Positions 1 to 5,668 of a DNA stretch of 7,604 nt are shown piece after piece (position 1 is the stretch's first letter; the number at the start of each line of letters is the position of its first letter). The notes under the pieces are model-generated. The model was not told the DNA's origin. It saw only the letters and a program-made list of their open reading frames with translations, and did not search any database. The position numbers were made by a program, and so were the translations under genes. The DNA comes from Hyphomonadaceae bacterium (GTDB lineage Bacteria; Pseudomonadota; Alphaproteobacteria; Caulobacterales; Hyphomonadaceae): contig JAUYSA010000345.1 in the NCBI GenBank assembly GCA_030696545.1, positions 1 through 7,604 on the forward strand, written 5' to 3'.

Positions 1-158
1 GGCCGTTCAGCGCCGGCCAGCACCTTGATCAGCACATCGCGCTCATAGGCGGACAGCCCGACAATGGCGGTCGGCGCCTCGCGCGACAGGACAAGGCTTG
101 CCCGCGACAAGACCGGCTCCCGGCCGGCTGCTCGGGAGACATCCCTCAGCTCCAGCAC
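1..158 (-). CDS. ABC transporter ATP-binding protein-like, N-terminal fragment with degenerate Walker A (3' end outside window)
   Basis: The minus strand reads 52 codons without a stop from a GTG at 158-156 to the window edge. The protein opens VLELRDVSRAAGREPVL, the usual first strands of an ABC nucleotide-binding domain, and continues to AIVGLSAYERDVLIKVLAG, which aligns with the Walker A region (typically ..ALVGPSGAGKSTLLRLLAG). At residues 34-41 the canonical GxxxxGK[ST] is GLSAYERD: the second Gly is Glu, the Lys is Arg and the Ser/Thr is Asp, while the flanking hydrophobic helix and LAG are kept. The GTG start is chosen because AGGA lies 7 nt upstream and because it places the LELRDVS strand at the very N-terminus, as is normal. 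An in-frame GTG at 206-204 would add 16 unrelated residues. A promoter lies upstream at 236-263. The signature motif, Walker B and any partner permease are off the window, so the transported substrate and the class of transporter cannot be named. It could be a catalytically dead half of an asymmetric ABC pair. Confidence 0.7.
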   Translation of the reverse strand, partial: MLELRDVSRAAGREPVLSRASLVLSREAPTAIVGLSAYERDVLIKVLAGAER

Positions 159-165
159 GCCGCCG

Positions 166-169
166 TCCT
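166..169 (-). promoter_or_regulatory. Ribosome binding site of the minus-strand ABC-like gene
   Basis: AGGA (minus strand) sits 7 nt before the GTG at 158-156, inside a longer purine-rich AGGCAGGA. It is the main reason for choosing this GTG rather than the upstream in-frame GTG at 206-204. Confidence 0.6.
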
Positions 170-235
170 GCCTGAACTGAGTTTCAACATTTGAACGCCC
201 GCACACGCCGAAACGGAAACCGCCCGGCCATGGGC

Positions 236-263
236 ATTATCCCCCCGTGCGCGAAAGCGTCAA
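236..263 (-). promoter_or_regulatory. Sigma70-type promoter firing leftward toward the ABC-like gene
   Basis: On the minus strand TTGACG (263-258) is followed after 16 nt by GATAAT (241-236); each hexamer differs from the consensus TTGACA/TATAAT at one position. Transcription would start near 229, leaving a leader of about 70 nt before the GTG at 158. The TTGACGC at 263-257 also matches the -35 of the Caulobacter housekeeping consensus. It is the best promoter-like sequence in the 281-bp region between the divergent genes; I see no comparable plus-strand pair for the efflux operon. A weak plus-strand candidate is TTGAAA at 336-341 with GAAATA at 361-366, but the 19-nt spacing is long. Confidence 0.6.
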
Positions 264-375
264 ACGCGGCGTACCGTCACCTCAAAAGCCTTTGTTTCAG
301 CGCCTTTGGCGGGTCTGATCCACGTTGTTACCACTTTGAAATTTACGTGAGACCCAGACGGAAATACGAGCGGTG

Positions 376-397
376 TTCATTTAAGTGCGCATATGAA
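376..397. promoter_or_regulatory. Imperfect inverted repeat upstream of macA, possible operator
   Basis: TTCATTT (376-382) and ATATGAA (391-397) form an inverted repeat with 6 of 7 positions matching, separated by 8 nt, and lie 43 nt before the adaptor start. Position and AT-rich character stand out in a GC-rich region, which would suit a repressor or two-component regulator site. The arms are short and chance occurrence is quite possible; no regulator gene is in the window. Confidence 0.2.
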
Positions 398-428
398 GGC
401 GTGTGCCTGCCGGGGTCGGCGGGCCAAC

Positions 429-434
429 GGAAAG
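429..434 (+). promoter_or_regulatory. Ribosome binding site deciding the macA start
   Basis: GGAAAG lies 5 nt before the ATG at 440. The reading frame stays open upstream to a TTG at 191, but this site and the immediately following membrane anchor show that translation begins at 440. Confidence 0.6.
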
Positions 435-439
435 TTCAG

Positions 440-2092
440 ATGGACAAGAAAGTTCTGATCGGGGTCGCGGGGGCGGTCATTGTGGGTATCGCGGCGACTG
501 CCCTGGTCTTTGGCGGCGGCGCCAACGCGGCGACCGGCAAATACACCTACGAGACCGTAGCCGTCGGCAAGGGCGACGTCGCCCGTGTGATCTCGGCATC
601 CGGCGCGGTGCAGCCGCGCGAGAAGGTCGATGTCGGCTCGGAAGTCTCTGGCAAGATCACCGCGATCTATGTCGACTTCAACGACCCGGTGAAGAAGGAT
701 CAGATCCTTGCCCAGGTCGATCCCGAAACCTTCCAGAACGTGCTCGACCAGGCCCGCGCGCGCCAACGCCAGTCGGAAGCCGCCGTCGACAACAACCACG
801 CCTCGATCAACCGCGCCAAGGTGGCGCTTGATGTGGCCGAGAAGAACTTCGTCCGCCAGAAAGCGCTGTTCGACCAGCAGGCCATCTCGCAGCAGGCATG
901 GGAGCTGGCCGACCAGACCTACACCAACGCCAAGCTCGCGCTGCAGACCGAAGAGGTCTCGCTGAAATCCTCGATCGCCGGCCTTGAGACCGCGAAGGCC
1001 ACCGTGCAGGACGCGATCACCAAGCTTGAGCGCACCAAGATCCGCTCGCCGATCGATGGCGTGATCCTCAGCCGCACCGTCGAAGTCGGCCAGACCGTCC
1101 AGTCATCGCAGACCGTCGCCAAATTCTTCGTCGTCGCCGCTGACCTTTCGCAGATCGAGATTGAAGCCGCCGTCGTCGAGTCAGACATTGGCGGCATCGA
1201 CAATGGCGACCCGGTCGTCTTCACCGTCGACGCCTTCCCCGGCGAGCGCTTCCAGGGATCGGTTGTGCAGGTGCGCCAGCTTGGCGCCGAAGCTGCGAAC
1301 GTCGTCACCTACACCGTTGTCGTCAACGCGCGGAACCCGAACGGCAAGCTGCTGCCTGGCATGACCGCCAACGTCGAGATCACGGCTGATCGCGTGGCAG
1401 ACGTCCTGCGCATCGCCTACGACGCAACACGCTTCCAGCCGCCGAAGGAAATCGCCGAAGCCATGCGCGCTGAGTCAGAGCGCAATGGTCAGGGCGGCCC
1501 CGGCGCAGGTGGTCCCGGCGGCGGGCAAGGCGGCGGCGCAGCAGTCGCGATGGGCGAAGGCGGCCCGCGCCAGCAAGACCGCCAAGGTGGCGGCGGTCCG
1601 GACGGCCGCAACCCCGGCGCCCAGTTCGGCGAAGTGCTGAAGACGGCAGGCGTCGACGACGCGCGCGTCGAGAAGATCATGGGTGAAATGCAGGGCGAGA
1701 TGCAGCGCGCCATGGCCTCCATCCCCAACCCGCAGCAACAGCAGGGCGGCGCCGGCGCGATCGTCGGCGGCGGCTTCGGCCCACCGCAGAGCATGTTGCA
1801 GCAACAGGCGATGCAGGAACGCCGCGCCAAGATGCAGCAGACTCAGGAAGCCGTCTTCCGCCGCAACCTCAACGAACAGGAATACGCCGCTGTTTCAAAA
1901 GCGATGTCGGAGATGCAATCGCAGAAACGCGTCACCGTTTTCAAGCTTGACGACAAGGGCGATCTCGAACGCCACCAGCTCACCATCGGCCTGTCGGACG
2001 GATCGAACGCCCAGATCATTCGCGGCGCAAAGGAAGGCGACATGTTCGTCGTCCGCGCCATCACCGCCGGCAAGGGCGAACAGAAGCCCTGA
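440..2092 (+). CDS. macA: MacA-type periplasmic adaptor (membrane fusion protein) with a large C-terminal-domain insertion
   Basis: This 550-residue adaptor would bridge the MacB-type permease and the outer-membrane channel. Residues 4-25 form an N-terminal membrane anchor. The first half-lipoyl motif is at about 63-96 (VGSEVSGKITAIYVD), a coiled-coil hairpin at about 97-198, and the second half-lipoyl motif at about 199-225 (TKIRSPIDGVIL). The beta-barrel lies at about 236-318 (LLPGMTANVEI near its end). The hairpin tip carries the R-x3-L-x6-S pattern (R139, L143, S150) used by adaptors to dock with TolC-like channels. The membrane-proximal domain begins at 319-335 (VLRIAYDATRF) and resumes at 497 (RVTVFKLDD...LTIGLSDGSNAQII). 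Between them sit about 160 extra residues: a Gly-rich linker (about 349-393), then Met- and Gln-rich helical stretches. This explains the length, since E. coli MacA is about 370 residues. The start at 440 is supported by GGAAAG 5 nt upstream. It is the first gene of the operon, 17 nt before the ATPase. Assignment to the MacA group rests on sequence features plus the MacB-like neighbours; the substrate is unknown. Confidence 0.9.
   Translation: MDKKVLIGVAGAVIVGIAATALVFGGGANAATGKYTYETVAVGKGDVARVISASGAVQPREKVDVGSEVSGKITAIYVDFNDPVKKDQILAQVDPETFQNVLDQARARQRQSEAAVDNNHASINRAKVALDVAEKNFVRQKALFDQQAISQQAWELADQTYTNAKLALQTEEVSLKSSIAGLETAKATVQDAITKLERTKIRSPIDGVILSRTVEVGQTVQSSQTVAKFFVVAADLSQIEIEAAVVESDIGGIDNGDPVVFTVDAFPGERFQGSVVQVRQLGAEAANVVTYTVVVNARNPNGKLLPGMTANVEITADRVADVLRIAYDATRFQPPKEIAEAMRAESERNGQGGPGAGGPGGGQGGGAAVAMGEGGPRQQDRQGGGGPDGRNPGAQFGEVLKTAGVDDARVEKIMGEMQGEMQRAMASIPNPQQQQGGAGAIVGGGFGPPQSMLQQQAMQERRAKMQQTQEAVFRRNLNEQEYAAVSKAMSEMQSQKRVTVFKLDDKGDLERHQLTIGLSDGSNAQIIRGAKEGDMFVVRAITAGKGEQKP
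1484..1618 (+). other. Gly-rich low-complexity linker inside macA
   Basis: Codons 349-393 of the adaptor encode mostly Gly, with Gln, Pro and Ala (for example GAGGPGGGQGGGAA). It is probably a flexible linker that lets the inserted helices leave the membrane-proximal domain. The DNA is correspondingly a GGC-rich, slippage-prone tract that may vary in length between strains. Confidence 0.75.
1661..1918 (+). repeat. Two copies of a short helical motif in the macA insertion
   Basis: Residues 408-420 (ARVEKIMGEMQGE, from 1661) and 483-495 (AAVSKAMSEMQSQ, motif core ending at 1918) share A-x-V-x-K-x-M-x-E-M-Q, 7 identities in 13. Each follows a short acidic or turn-like segment (GVDD; LNEQEY), a pattern recalling an L-x-x-x-Q-type helical hairpin. 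They flank a Gln/Met-rich middle (about 432-470). Both are predicted helices by composition only. The similarity may reflect a diverged duplication or convergent helical composition. Confidence 0.35.
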
Positions 2093-2109
2093 CGGCGGAA
2101 TGCATAGAC

Positions 2110-2835
2110 ATGGCCAGCACGCGCCCAATCATCTCCTGCCGGGACCTCACCCGTGTCTATCGCATGGGCGATCAGGAAGTCCGCGCCCTCGACGGCGTCA
2201 GCCTGGACATCCACGAGGGCGAATTCGTCGCAATCATGGGACCATCTGGGTCCGGTAAATCGTCCCTGATGAACTTGATCGGCGCGCTCGACCGCCCCAC
2301 ATCCGGCGAGATGTGGATCAACGGGCGGGCGCTGTCGGAAATGAACCGCGACGAACTCGCTGATCTCCGTAACGAGACGCTGGGTTTCGTCTTCCAGCAA
2401 TTCAATCTGCTCGCCCGGCAGGATGCATTCCAGAACGTCCGCCTGCCCCTTCGCTACGCCCGCAAGGATGTCGGCGACATCGATGCGCGCGCCAAAGCCT
2501 GCCTCGAAATGGTCGGTCTCGGCACACGCATGGACCACCGCCCGATGCAGCTTTCCGGCGGCCAGCAGCAGCGCGTCGCCATCGCCCGCGCGCTCGCCAA
2601 CTATCCGAAAATCCTTCTGGCCGACGAACCCACCGGCGCACTCGATTCCAAAACCACTGTCGAGATCATGCATCTGATGCAGGAGCTCAACAAACAGGGC
2701 ATCACCGTCGTGGTCATCACGCACGAGAACGAAGTCGCCGCCTACGCCAAACGCCAGATCCACTTCTTGGACGGTAAGATCGAGTCCGACACCGCTCACC
2801 CTGAACTCCAGCTCGCAAGCGGAGGCCGCGCATGA
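2110..2835 (+). CDS. MacB/LolD-family ABC transporter ATP-binding protein (stand-alone ATPase)
   Basis: This 241-residue protein is the cytoplasmic ATPase of the exporter, equivalent to the N-terminal half of fused MacB in E. coli. All motifs are intact: Walker A GPSGSGKS (44-51), Q-loop Gln96 in FVFQQF, signature LSGGQQQR (148-155), Walker B ILLADEP (168-174) with catalytic Glu173, D-loop GALD (176-179) and switch His205. The phrase FVFQQFNLL and the DEPTGALDS block are typical of the MacB/LolD/FtsE group. The ATG at 2110 lies 17 nt after the adaptor stop, with GGCGGA (2094-2099) 10 nt upstream. A nearer ATG at 2100 is out of frame. Its stop overlaps the permease start by 4 nt (ATGA), so the two subunits are probably made together in equal amounts. 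The family also includes lipoprotein-release ATPases (LolD), but the adaptor and channel neighbours favour a MacAB-type role. Confidence 0.93.
   Translation: MASTRPIISCRDLTRVYRMGDQEVRALDGVSLDIHEGEFVAIMGPSGSGKSSLMNLIGALDRPTSGEMWINGRALSEMNRDELADLRNETLGFVFQQFNLLARQDAFQNVRLPLRYARKDVGDIDARAKACLEMVGLGTRMDHRPMQLSGGQQQRVAIARALANYPKILLADEPTGALDSKTTVEIMHLMQELNKQGITVVVITHENEVAAYAKRQIHFLDGKIESDTAHPELQLASGGRA
2821..2825 (+). promoter_or_regulatory. Ribosome binding site of the permease gene, inside the ATPase gene
   Basis: GGAGG, the strongest Shine-Dalgarno in the operon, lies 6 nt before the ATG at 2832 within the last codons of the ATPase gene. With the ATGA overlap it supports coupled translation of ATPase and permease. 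Confidence 0.75.
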
Positions 2836-4064
2836 AATACGGCGTCGCCACCTCCTCTGCCGCGGAAGCCCTCTTCTCGAACCCGCTGCGCTCCCTGCTC
2901 ACCATGCTGGGCATCATCATCGGCGTGGCCTCGGTCATGGTGATGATGTCGATCGGCGAAGGCGCTAAAGCCGCCATCGAGAAACAGATCAACAGCGTCG
3001 GCACCAACGTCCTCAACCTGCAGCCCGGCTCGATGAACCGGGGCGGCCGCAATCAGGGCGGCTCATCCGGCCGGCCCTTCAGCGAGTCCGATGTCGCCGC
3101 GGTTGGCGACCTCCCCTTCGTCGAATCCGCCACCGGCGTACTCTCCGGACAGGCGAATGCAGTCTCCGAAGAGGCGAACTGGGTGACGAACATACAGGGA
3201 GGCAGTGCATCCTTCTTCCTGGTCAACAACTGGAAGGTCGATGAGGGTCGCGAGTTCACAGAGCAGGAAGCCCAGGGCGGCTCCGCTGTCGTCGTGCTAG
3301 GCAAGACGGCGGCAGCCAACCTTTTCCCCGATGGCAACGTCATCGGCCAGCGTATCCGCATCAACAGCGTGCCGGTCGAAGTCATCGGCGTGCTTGAATC
3401 CAAAGGCCAGGGCGGCGGCATGGGCCAGGACCGCGACGACACCGTGGTCGCCCCGTTAAGCATGGTTAGGAATCGGATAACGGGCGGCAATCGCTGGGTT
3501 TCCCGTCACGTTTCCCGGATACAGGTCCTCGTGCAGGAGGGCTATGACGTGACCGAAGCCCAGGACGAGATCACCACGCTGATGCGCGAACGCCGCCGCG
3601 TGGAGCCGGGCCAGCAAGACAATTTCATGGTTGTTAACTTCGCCGACATGATAAAGCAGCGTGCAGCTGTGGCCGAAACGATGAGCACGCTCCTTGCATT
3701 CACTGCTGCTGTCTCGCTGATCGTCGGCGGCGTCGGGGTCATGAACATCATGCTTGTCTCCGTCACCGAGCGCACGCGTGAGATTGGCCTGCGCATGGCG
3801 ATCGGCGCCCGTGGCGGCGATATCCTTCTTCAATTCCTGTTCGAAGCCATCGCGCTCTGCACCCTGGGCGGGCTCATTGGCATGGCGATCGGGTGGATCG
3901 GCGTGTTCGGTTACGCGCAGATCTCTTCTGCTCCGATGGTGGTGTCTCCCATCATCGTGGCGACGGCACTGGGGGCTGCGGCCTCCGTCGGTCTTGTTTT
4001 CGGCTTCTTCCCCGCCCGTAGGGCAGCTCAATTAGATCCAATCCAGGCGCTCAGATATGATTAA
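2832..4064 (+). CDS. MacB-type ABC transporter permease (MacB periplasmic core plus FtsX domain)
   Basis: This 410-residue inner-membrane subunit has the four-helix MacB layout. TM1 is at about 21-41 (LLTMLGIIIGVASVMVMMSIG). A large periplasmic domain spans about 45-280. TM2 is at about 285-310 (SLIVGGVGVMNIMLVSV), TM3 at about 331-355 and TM4 at about 372-394. After TM2 comes TERTREIGLRMAIGA (312-326), the conserved cytoplasmic segment that contacts the ATPase, and the protein ends with PARRAAQLDPIQALRYD, a family-typical C-terminus. Such permeases do not pass substrate through the membrane: they transmit ATP-driven movements to the periplasm (mechanotransmission). Here the ATPase is a separate polypeptide, not fused as in E. 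coli MacB. The periplasmic domain has a Gly/Asn/Ser-rich loop at about 67-80. The gene carries clusters of codons rare in its neighbours (TTA, ATA, AGG, CTA), notably at 3456-3521 and 4017-4040. Its end overlaps the outer-membrane-factor start by 8 nt. Confidence 0.92.
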   Translation: MKYGVATSSAAEALFSNPLRSLLTMLGIIIGVASVMVMMSIGEGAKAAIEKQINSVGTNVLNLQPGSMNRGGRNQGGSSGRPFSESDVAAVGDLPFVESATGVLSGQANAVSEEANWVTNIQGGSASFFLVNNWKVDEGREFTEQEAQGGSAVVVLGKTAAANLFPDGNVIGQRIRINSVPVEVIGVLESKGQGGGMGQDRDDTVVAPLSMVRNRITGGNRWVSRHVSRIQVLVQEGYDVTEAQDEITTLMRERRRVEPGQQDNFMVVNFADMIKQRAAVAETMSTLLAFTAAVSLIVGGVGVMNIMLVSVTERTREIGLRMAIGARGGDILLQFLFEAIALCTLGGLIGMAIGWIGVFGYAQISSAPMVVSPIIVATALGAAASVGLVFGFFPARRAAQLDPIQALRYD

Positions 4065-5508
4065 GAACAACATGACCCGCGGCGTGTCCGCGGGCGCCCT
4101 GGCCATCCTCGCTTCGGCGTGCGGCCACCTCCCCATCGCAGAACCTGCGTTCGAAGCCATGACGGCCAAGCGCGCGGGCATGCCCACCGACTGGACCGTC
4201 TCGCCGATGACCGGCGATCCGGCAGCCGTCATCTCCGACTACGGCGTCTTCGGCGACGCGCAGCTCGTCTCCTTCGTGCAGGAAGCGCTCGAGAACAATC
4301 GCAGCCTCCGCGCTGCGATCGAAAGCGTTCGCCAGTCCGAATACGCACTGCAGTCCACGCGCTCGCGCCTCTTCCCGCAGATCAACGGATCGGTCGGCGC
4401 CCGCACCAGCGCGCCGACGGACGATCTCGGCAACAACCAGGACCAGTATTCGTTCGCGCTCGGCGCCTCCTACGACGTCGACATCATGGGCGACCTCAAC
4501 GCCTCGATCCAGGCGTCGGCCGCCGGCCTCCGCTCGACCGAAGCCGTGTACGAACAGACTCGCCGCCAGATCGCGGCACAAGTCGCCCGCGCCTACTTCG
4601 CGGTGATCGAGGGCCAGCTCCAGCTCGACCTCGACCGCAAGTCGATCGACCGCCAGCGCCAGACCTTCCGCATCACGCAGACCCGCTTCGACGCCGGCTC
4701 CATCGCCCGTGACGAACTGGTGCTCGGTGAATCCAACCTCGCCCAGGCCGAAGACGCCGTCATCGCGTCGGAAGCCTCGCTCCGCGCCGCTGTCCGCGCC
4801 CTCGAACTCGCGCTTGGCCGCTTCCCACAGAACAAGCTGGCGATCCAGGGCGCCCTGCCCGAGCCGCCGACCACCCCGCCGCTCGGCCTGCCGGAACTCA
4901 CCGTGCGTTCGCGACCGGATGTTGTCGCGGCCGAACTCAACATGATCCAGACATTCGCCAACACCCGCATCGCCTCGATGGCGCCTTGGCCGCAGCTGAA
5001 CGCAGACCTTGCGCTCGGCCTGTCCAACACGACGCTGAACACCACCAGCGACCTGTTCGACTTCGACGGTCTCGCCCTCTCGATCGGCGCCTCGCTGGCG
5101 CAGGTCATCTTCGACGGCGGCGCGGTCGATGCCCGCGTGCAGACCGCCAACTCGCAGGAGCGCGCGGCTCTTGAGCGTTATGGCCAGACCATCATCAACG
5201 CCTATGGCGACATCGTCGGCGCGCTCGACACGTTCAACACGCTCGGCTCGCGCAACGTCGCCCTGCAGAAAGCCTCGACCGCTTCGCAGGAAGTGCTGCG
5301 CCTCGGCGAACTGAAATACCAGGAAGGTTCGGAAAGCCTGCTCAACCTGTTCACGGTGCGCAACAGCGCCGAGTTCGCAGAGAGCGCGCTGATCGCCAAC
5401 CGCCGCGCCCGCCTCGACCAGTGGATCGCGCTCCACACGGCGCTCGGCGGCAACCCGACGCAATCCTCGCCTGTCGCGACAGCTGCCTCAACGGCGAACG
5501 GCCAGTAG
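4057..5508 (+). CDS. TolC-like outer-membrane factor, NodT-type lipoprotein
   Basis: This 483-residue protein is the outer-membrane channel of the pump. It has two outer-membrane-efflux repeats, about 68-255 and about 285-465. Family hallmarks are the opening YGVFGDAQL...ALENNRSLRAAIE (62-89), the linker LPELTVRSRPDVVAAE (278-293), the strand region AQVIFDGGAVDAR (348-360) and YQEGSESLLNL (421-431). The N-terminus has a short hydrophobic segment ending ILASAC, with Cys22 a likely lipidation site. The -3 residue is Ala and not the usual Leu, so lipidation is probable but not certain. The ATG at 4057 overlaps the permease end by 8 nt, with AGG 9 nt upstream. An in-frame ATG at 4072 (residue 6) would also preserve the signal peptide. 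Having its own channel in the operon differs from E. coli macAB, which borrows unlinked tolC. A hydrophilic Ser/Ala/Thr tail follows residue 465. Transcription should end at the hairpin 22 nt after the stop. Confidence 0.92.
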   Translation: MIKNNMTRGVSAGALAILASACGHLPIAEPAFEAMTAKRAGMPTDWTVSPMTGDPAAVISDYGVFGDAQLVSFVQEALENNRSLRAAIESVRQSEYALQSTRSRLFPQINGSVGARTSAPTDDLGNNQDQYSFALGASYDVDIMGDLNASIQASAAGLRSTEAVYEQTRRQIAAQVARAYFAVIEGQLQLDLDRKSIDRQRQTFRITQTRFDAGSIARDELVLGESNLAQAEDAVIASEASLRAAVRALELALGRFPQNKLAIQGALPEPPTTPPLGLPELTVRSRPDVVAAELNMIQTFANTRIASMAPWPQLNADLALGLSNTTLNTTSDLFDFDGLALSIGASLAQVIFDGGAVDARVQTANSQERAALERYGQTIINAYGDIVGALDTFNTLGSRNVALQKASTASQEVLRLGELKYQEGSESLLNLFTVRNSAEFAESALIANRRARLDQWIALHTALGGNPTQSSPVATAASTANGQ

Positions 5509-5529
5509 GATTTTCCAAAACTGAACGAC

Positions 5530-5564
5530 AAAACCGCCCCGGAAGCATCTTCCGGGGCGGTTTT
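5530..5564. terminator. Rho-independent terminator of the efflux operon, possibly bidirectional
   Basis: AAAACCGCCCCGGAA (5530-5544) pairs perfectly with TTCCGGGGCGGTTTT (5550-5564), a 15-bp stem with a 5-nt loop (GCATC), running into T-rich sequence. The A-tract on the left arm gives a U-tract on the opposite strand too, so it could work both ways. It starts 22 nt after the outer-membrane-factor stop and separates the pump operon from the peptidase gene. Confidence 0.9.
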
Positions 5565-5594
5565 CGTTGTGCAGCCGCACATTCATCGCGCCGG

Positions 5595-5622
5595 TTGACC
5601 CGGAACCAGCCCCGACTAGTCT
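5595..5622 (+). promoter_or_regulatory. Candidate promoter of the M2 peptidase gene (Caulobacter-like)
   Basis: TTGACCC (5595-5601) is followed after 13 nt by ACTAGTCT (5615-5622). The established Caulobacter housekeeping consensus is TTGACGS, 10-14 nt, GCTANAWC; the -35 fits well and the -10 keeps the CTA core but not its right side. In E. coli terms it reads TTGACC, 16 nt, TAGTCT. It lies just after the operon terminator and about 45 nt before the ATG, where a promoter is expected. Confidence 0.4.
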
Positions 5623-5668
5623 CCGCGCCGATCCCATCAGGGGCCAATATTCCAACAGGACGGGTGTG

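Noticed and set aside
321..349. CACGT (321-325) and ACGTG (345-349) as an operator palindrome
   Set aside because: Arms are only 5 bp, each contains the self-palindromic ACGT, and no flanking bases extend the match; easily chance.
191..439. In-frame N-terminal extension of the adaptor from a TTG at 191 (83 extra residues)
   Set aside because: The extension has no recognisable domain, is Cys/Arg-rich, would bury the membrane anchor internally and overlaps the leftward promoter; ATG at 440 has its own SD and is followed directly by the anchor.
1484..1618. GGC-rich tract in macA as a DNA-level tandem repeat or recombination site
   Set aside because: The repetition is at amino-acid level with no regular DNA period; it is better described as a Gly-rich linker.
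1843..2799. Minus-strand open frame of 318 codons opposite the adaptor end and the ATPase
   Set aside because: No recognisable motif; the plus strand has all ABC ATPase motifs across the same bases.
4051..5463. Minus-strand open frame of 470 codons opposite the outer-membrane-factor gene
   Set aside because: Its translation is low-complexity Arg/Ala/Gly/Val/Glu-rich with no domain signature; long antisense frames are expected opposite genes with this GC-rich codon bias, and the plus strand encodes a clear TolC-family protein.
5567..5668. Upstream TTG start extending the M2 peptidase by 34 residues
   Set aside because: It would begin inside the terminator's T-tract, cover the candidate promoter and push the lipoprotein signal away from the N-terminus; ATG at 5669 has AGGA 8 nt upstream.
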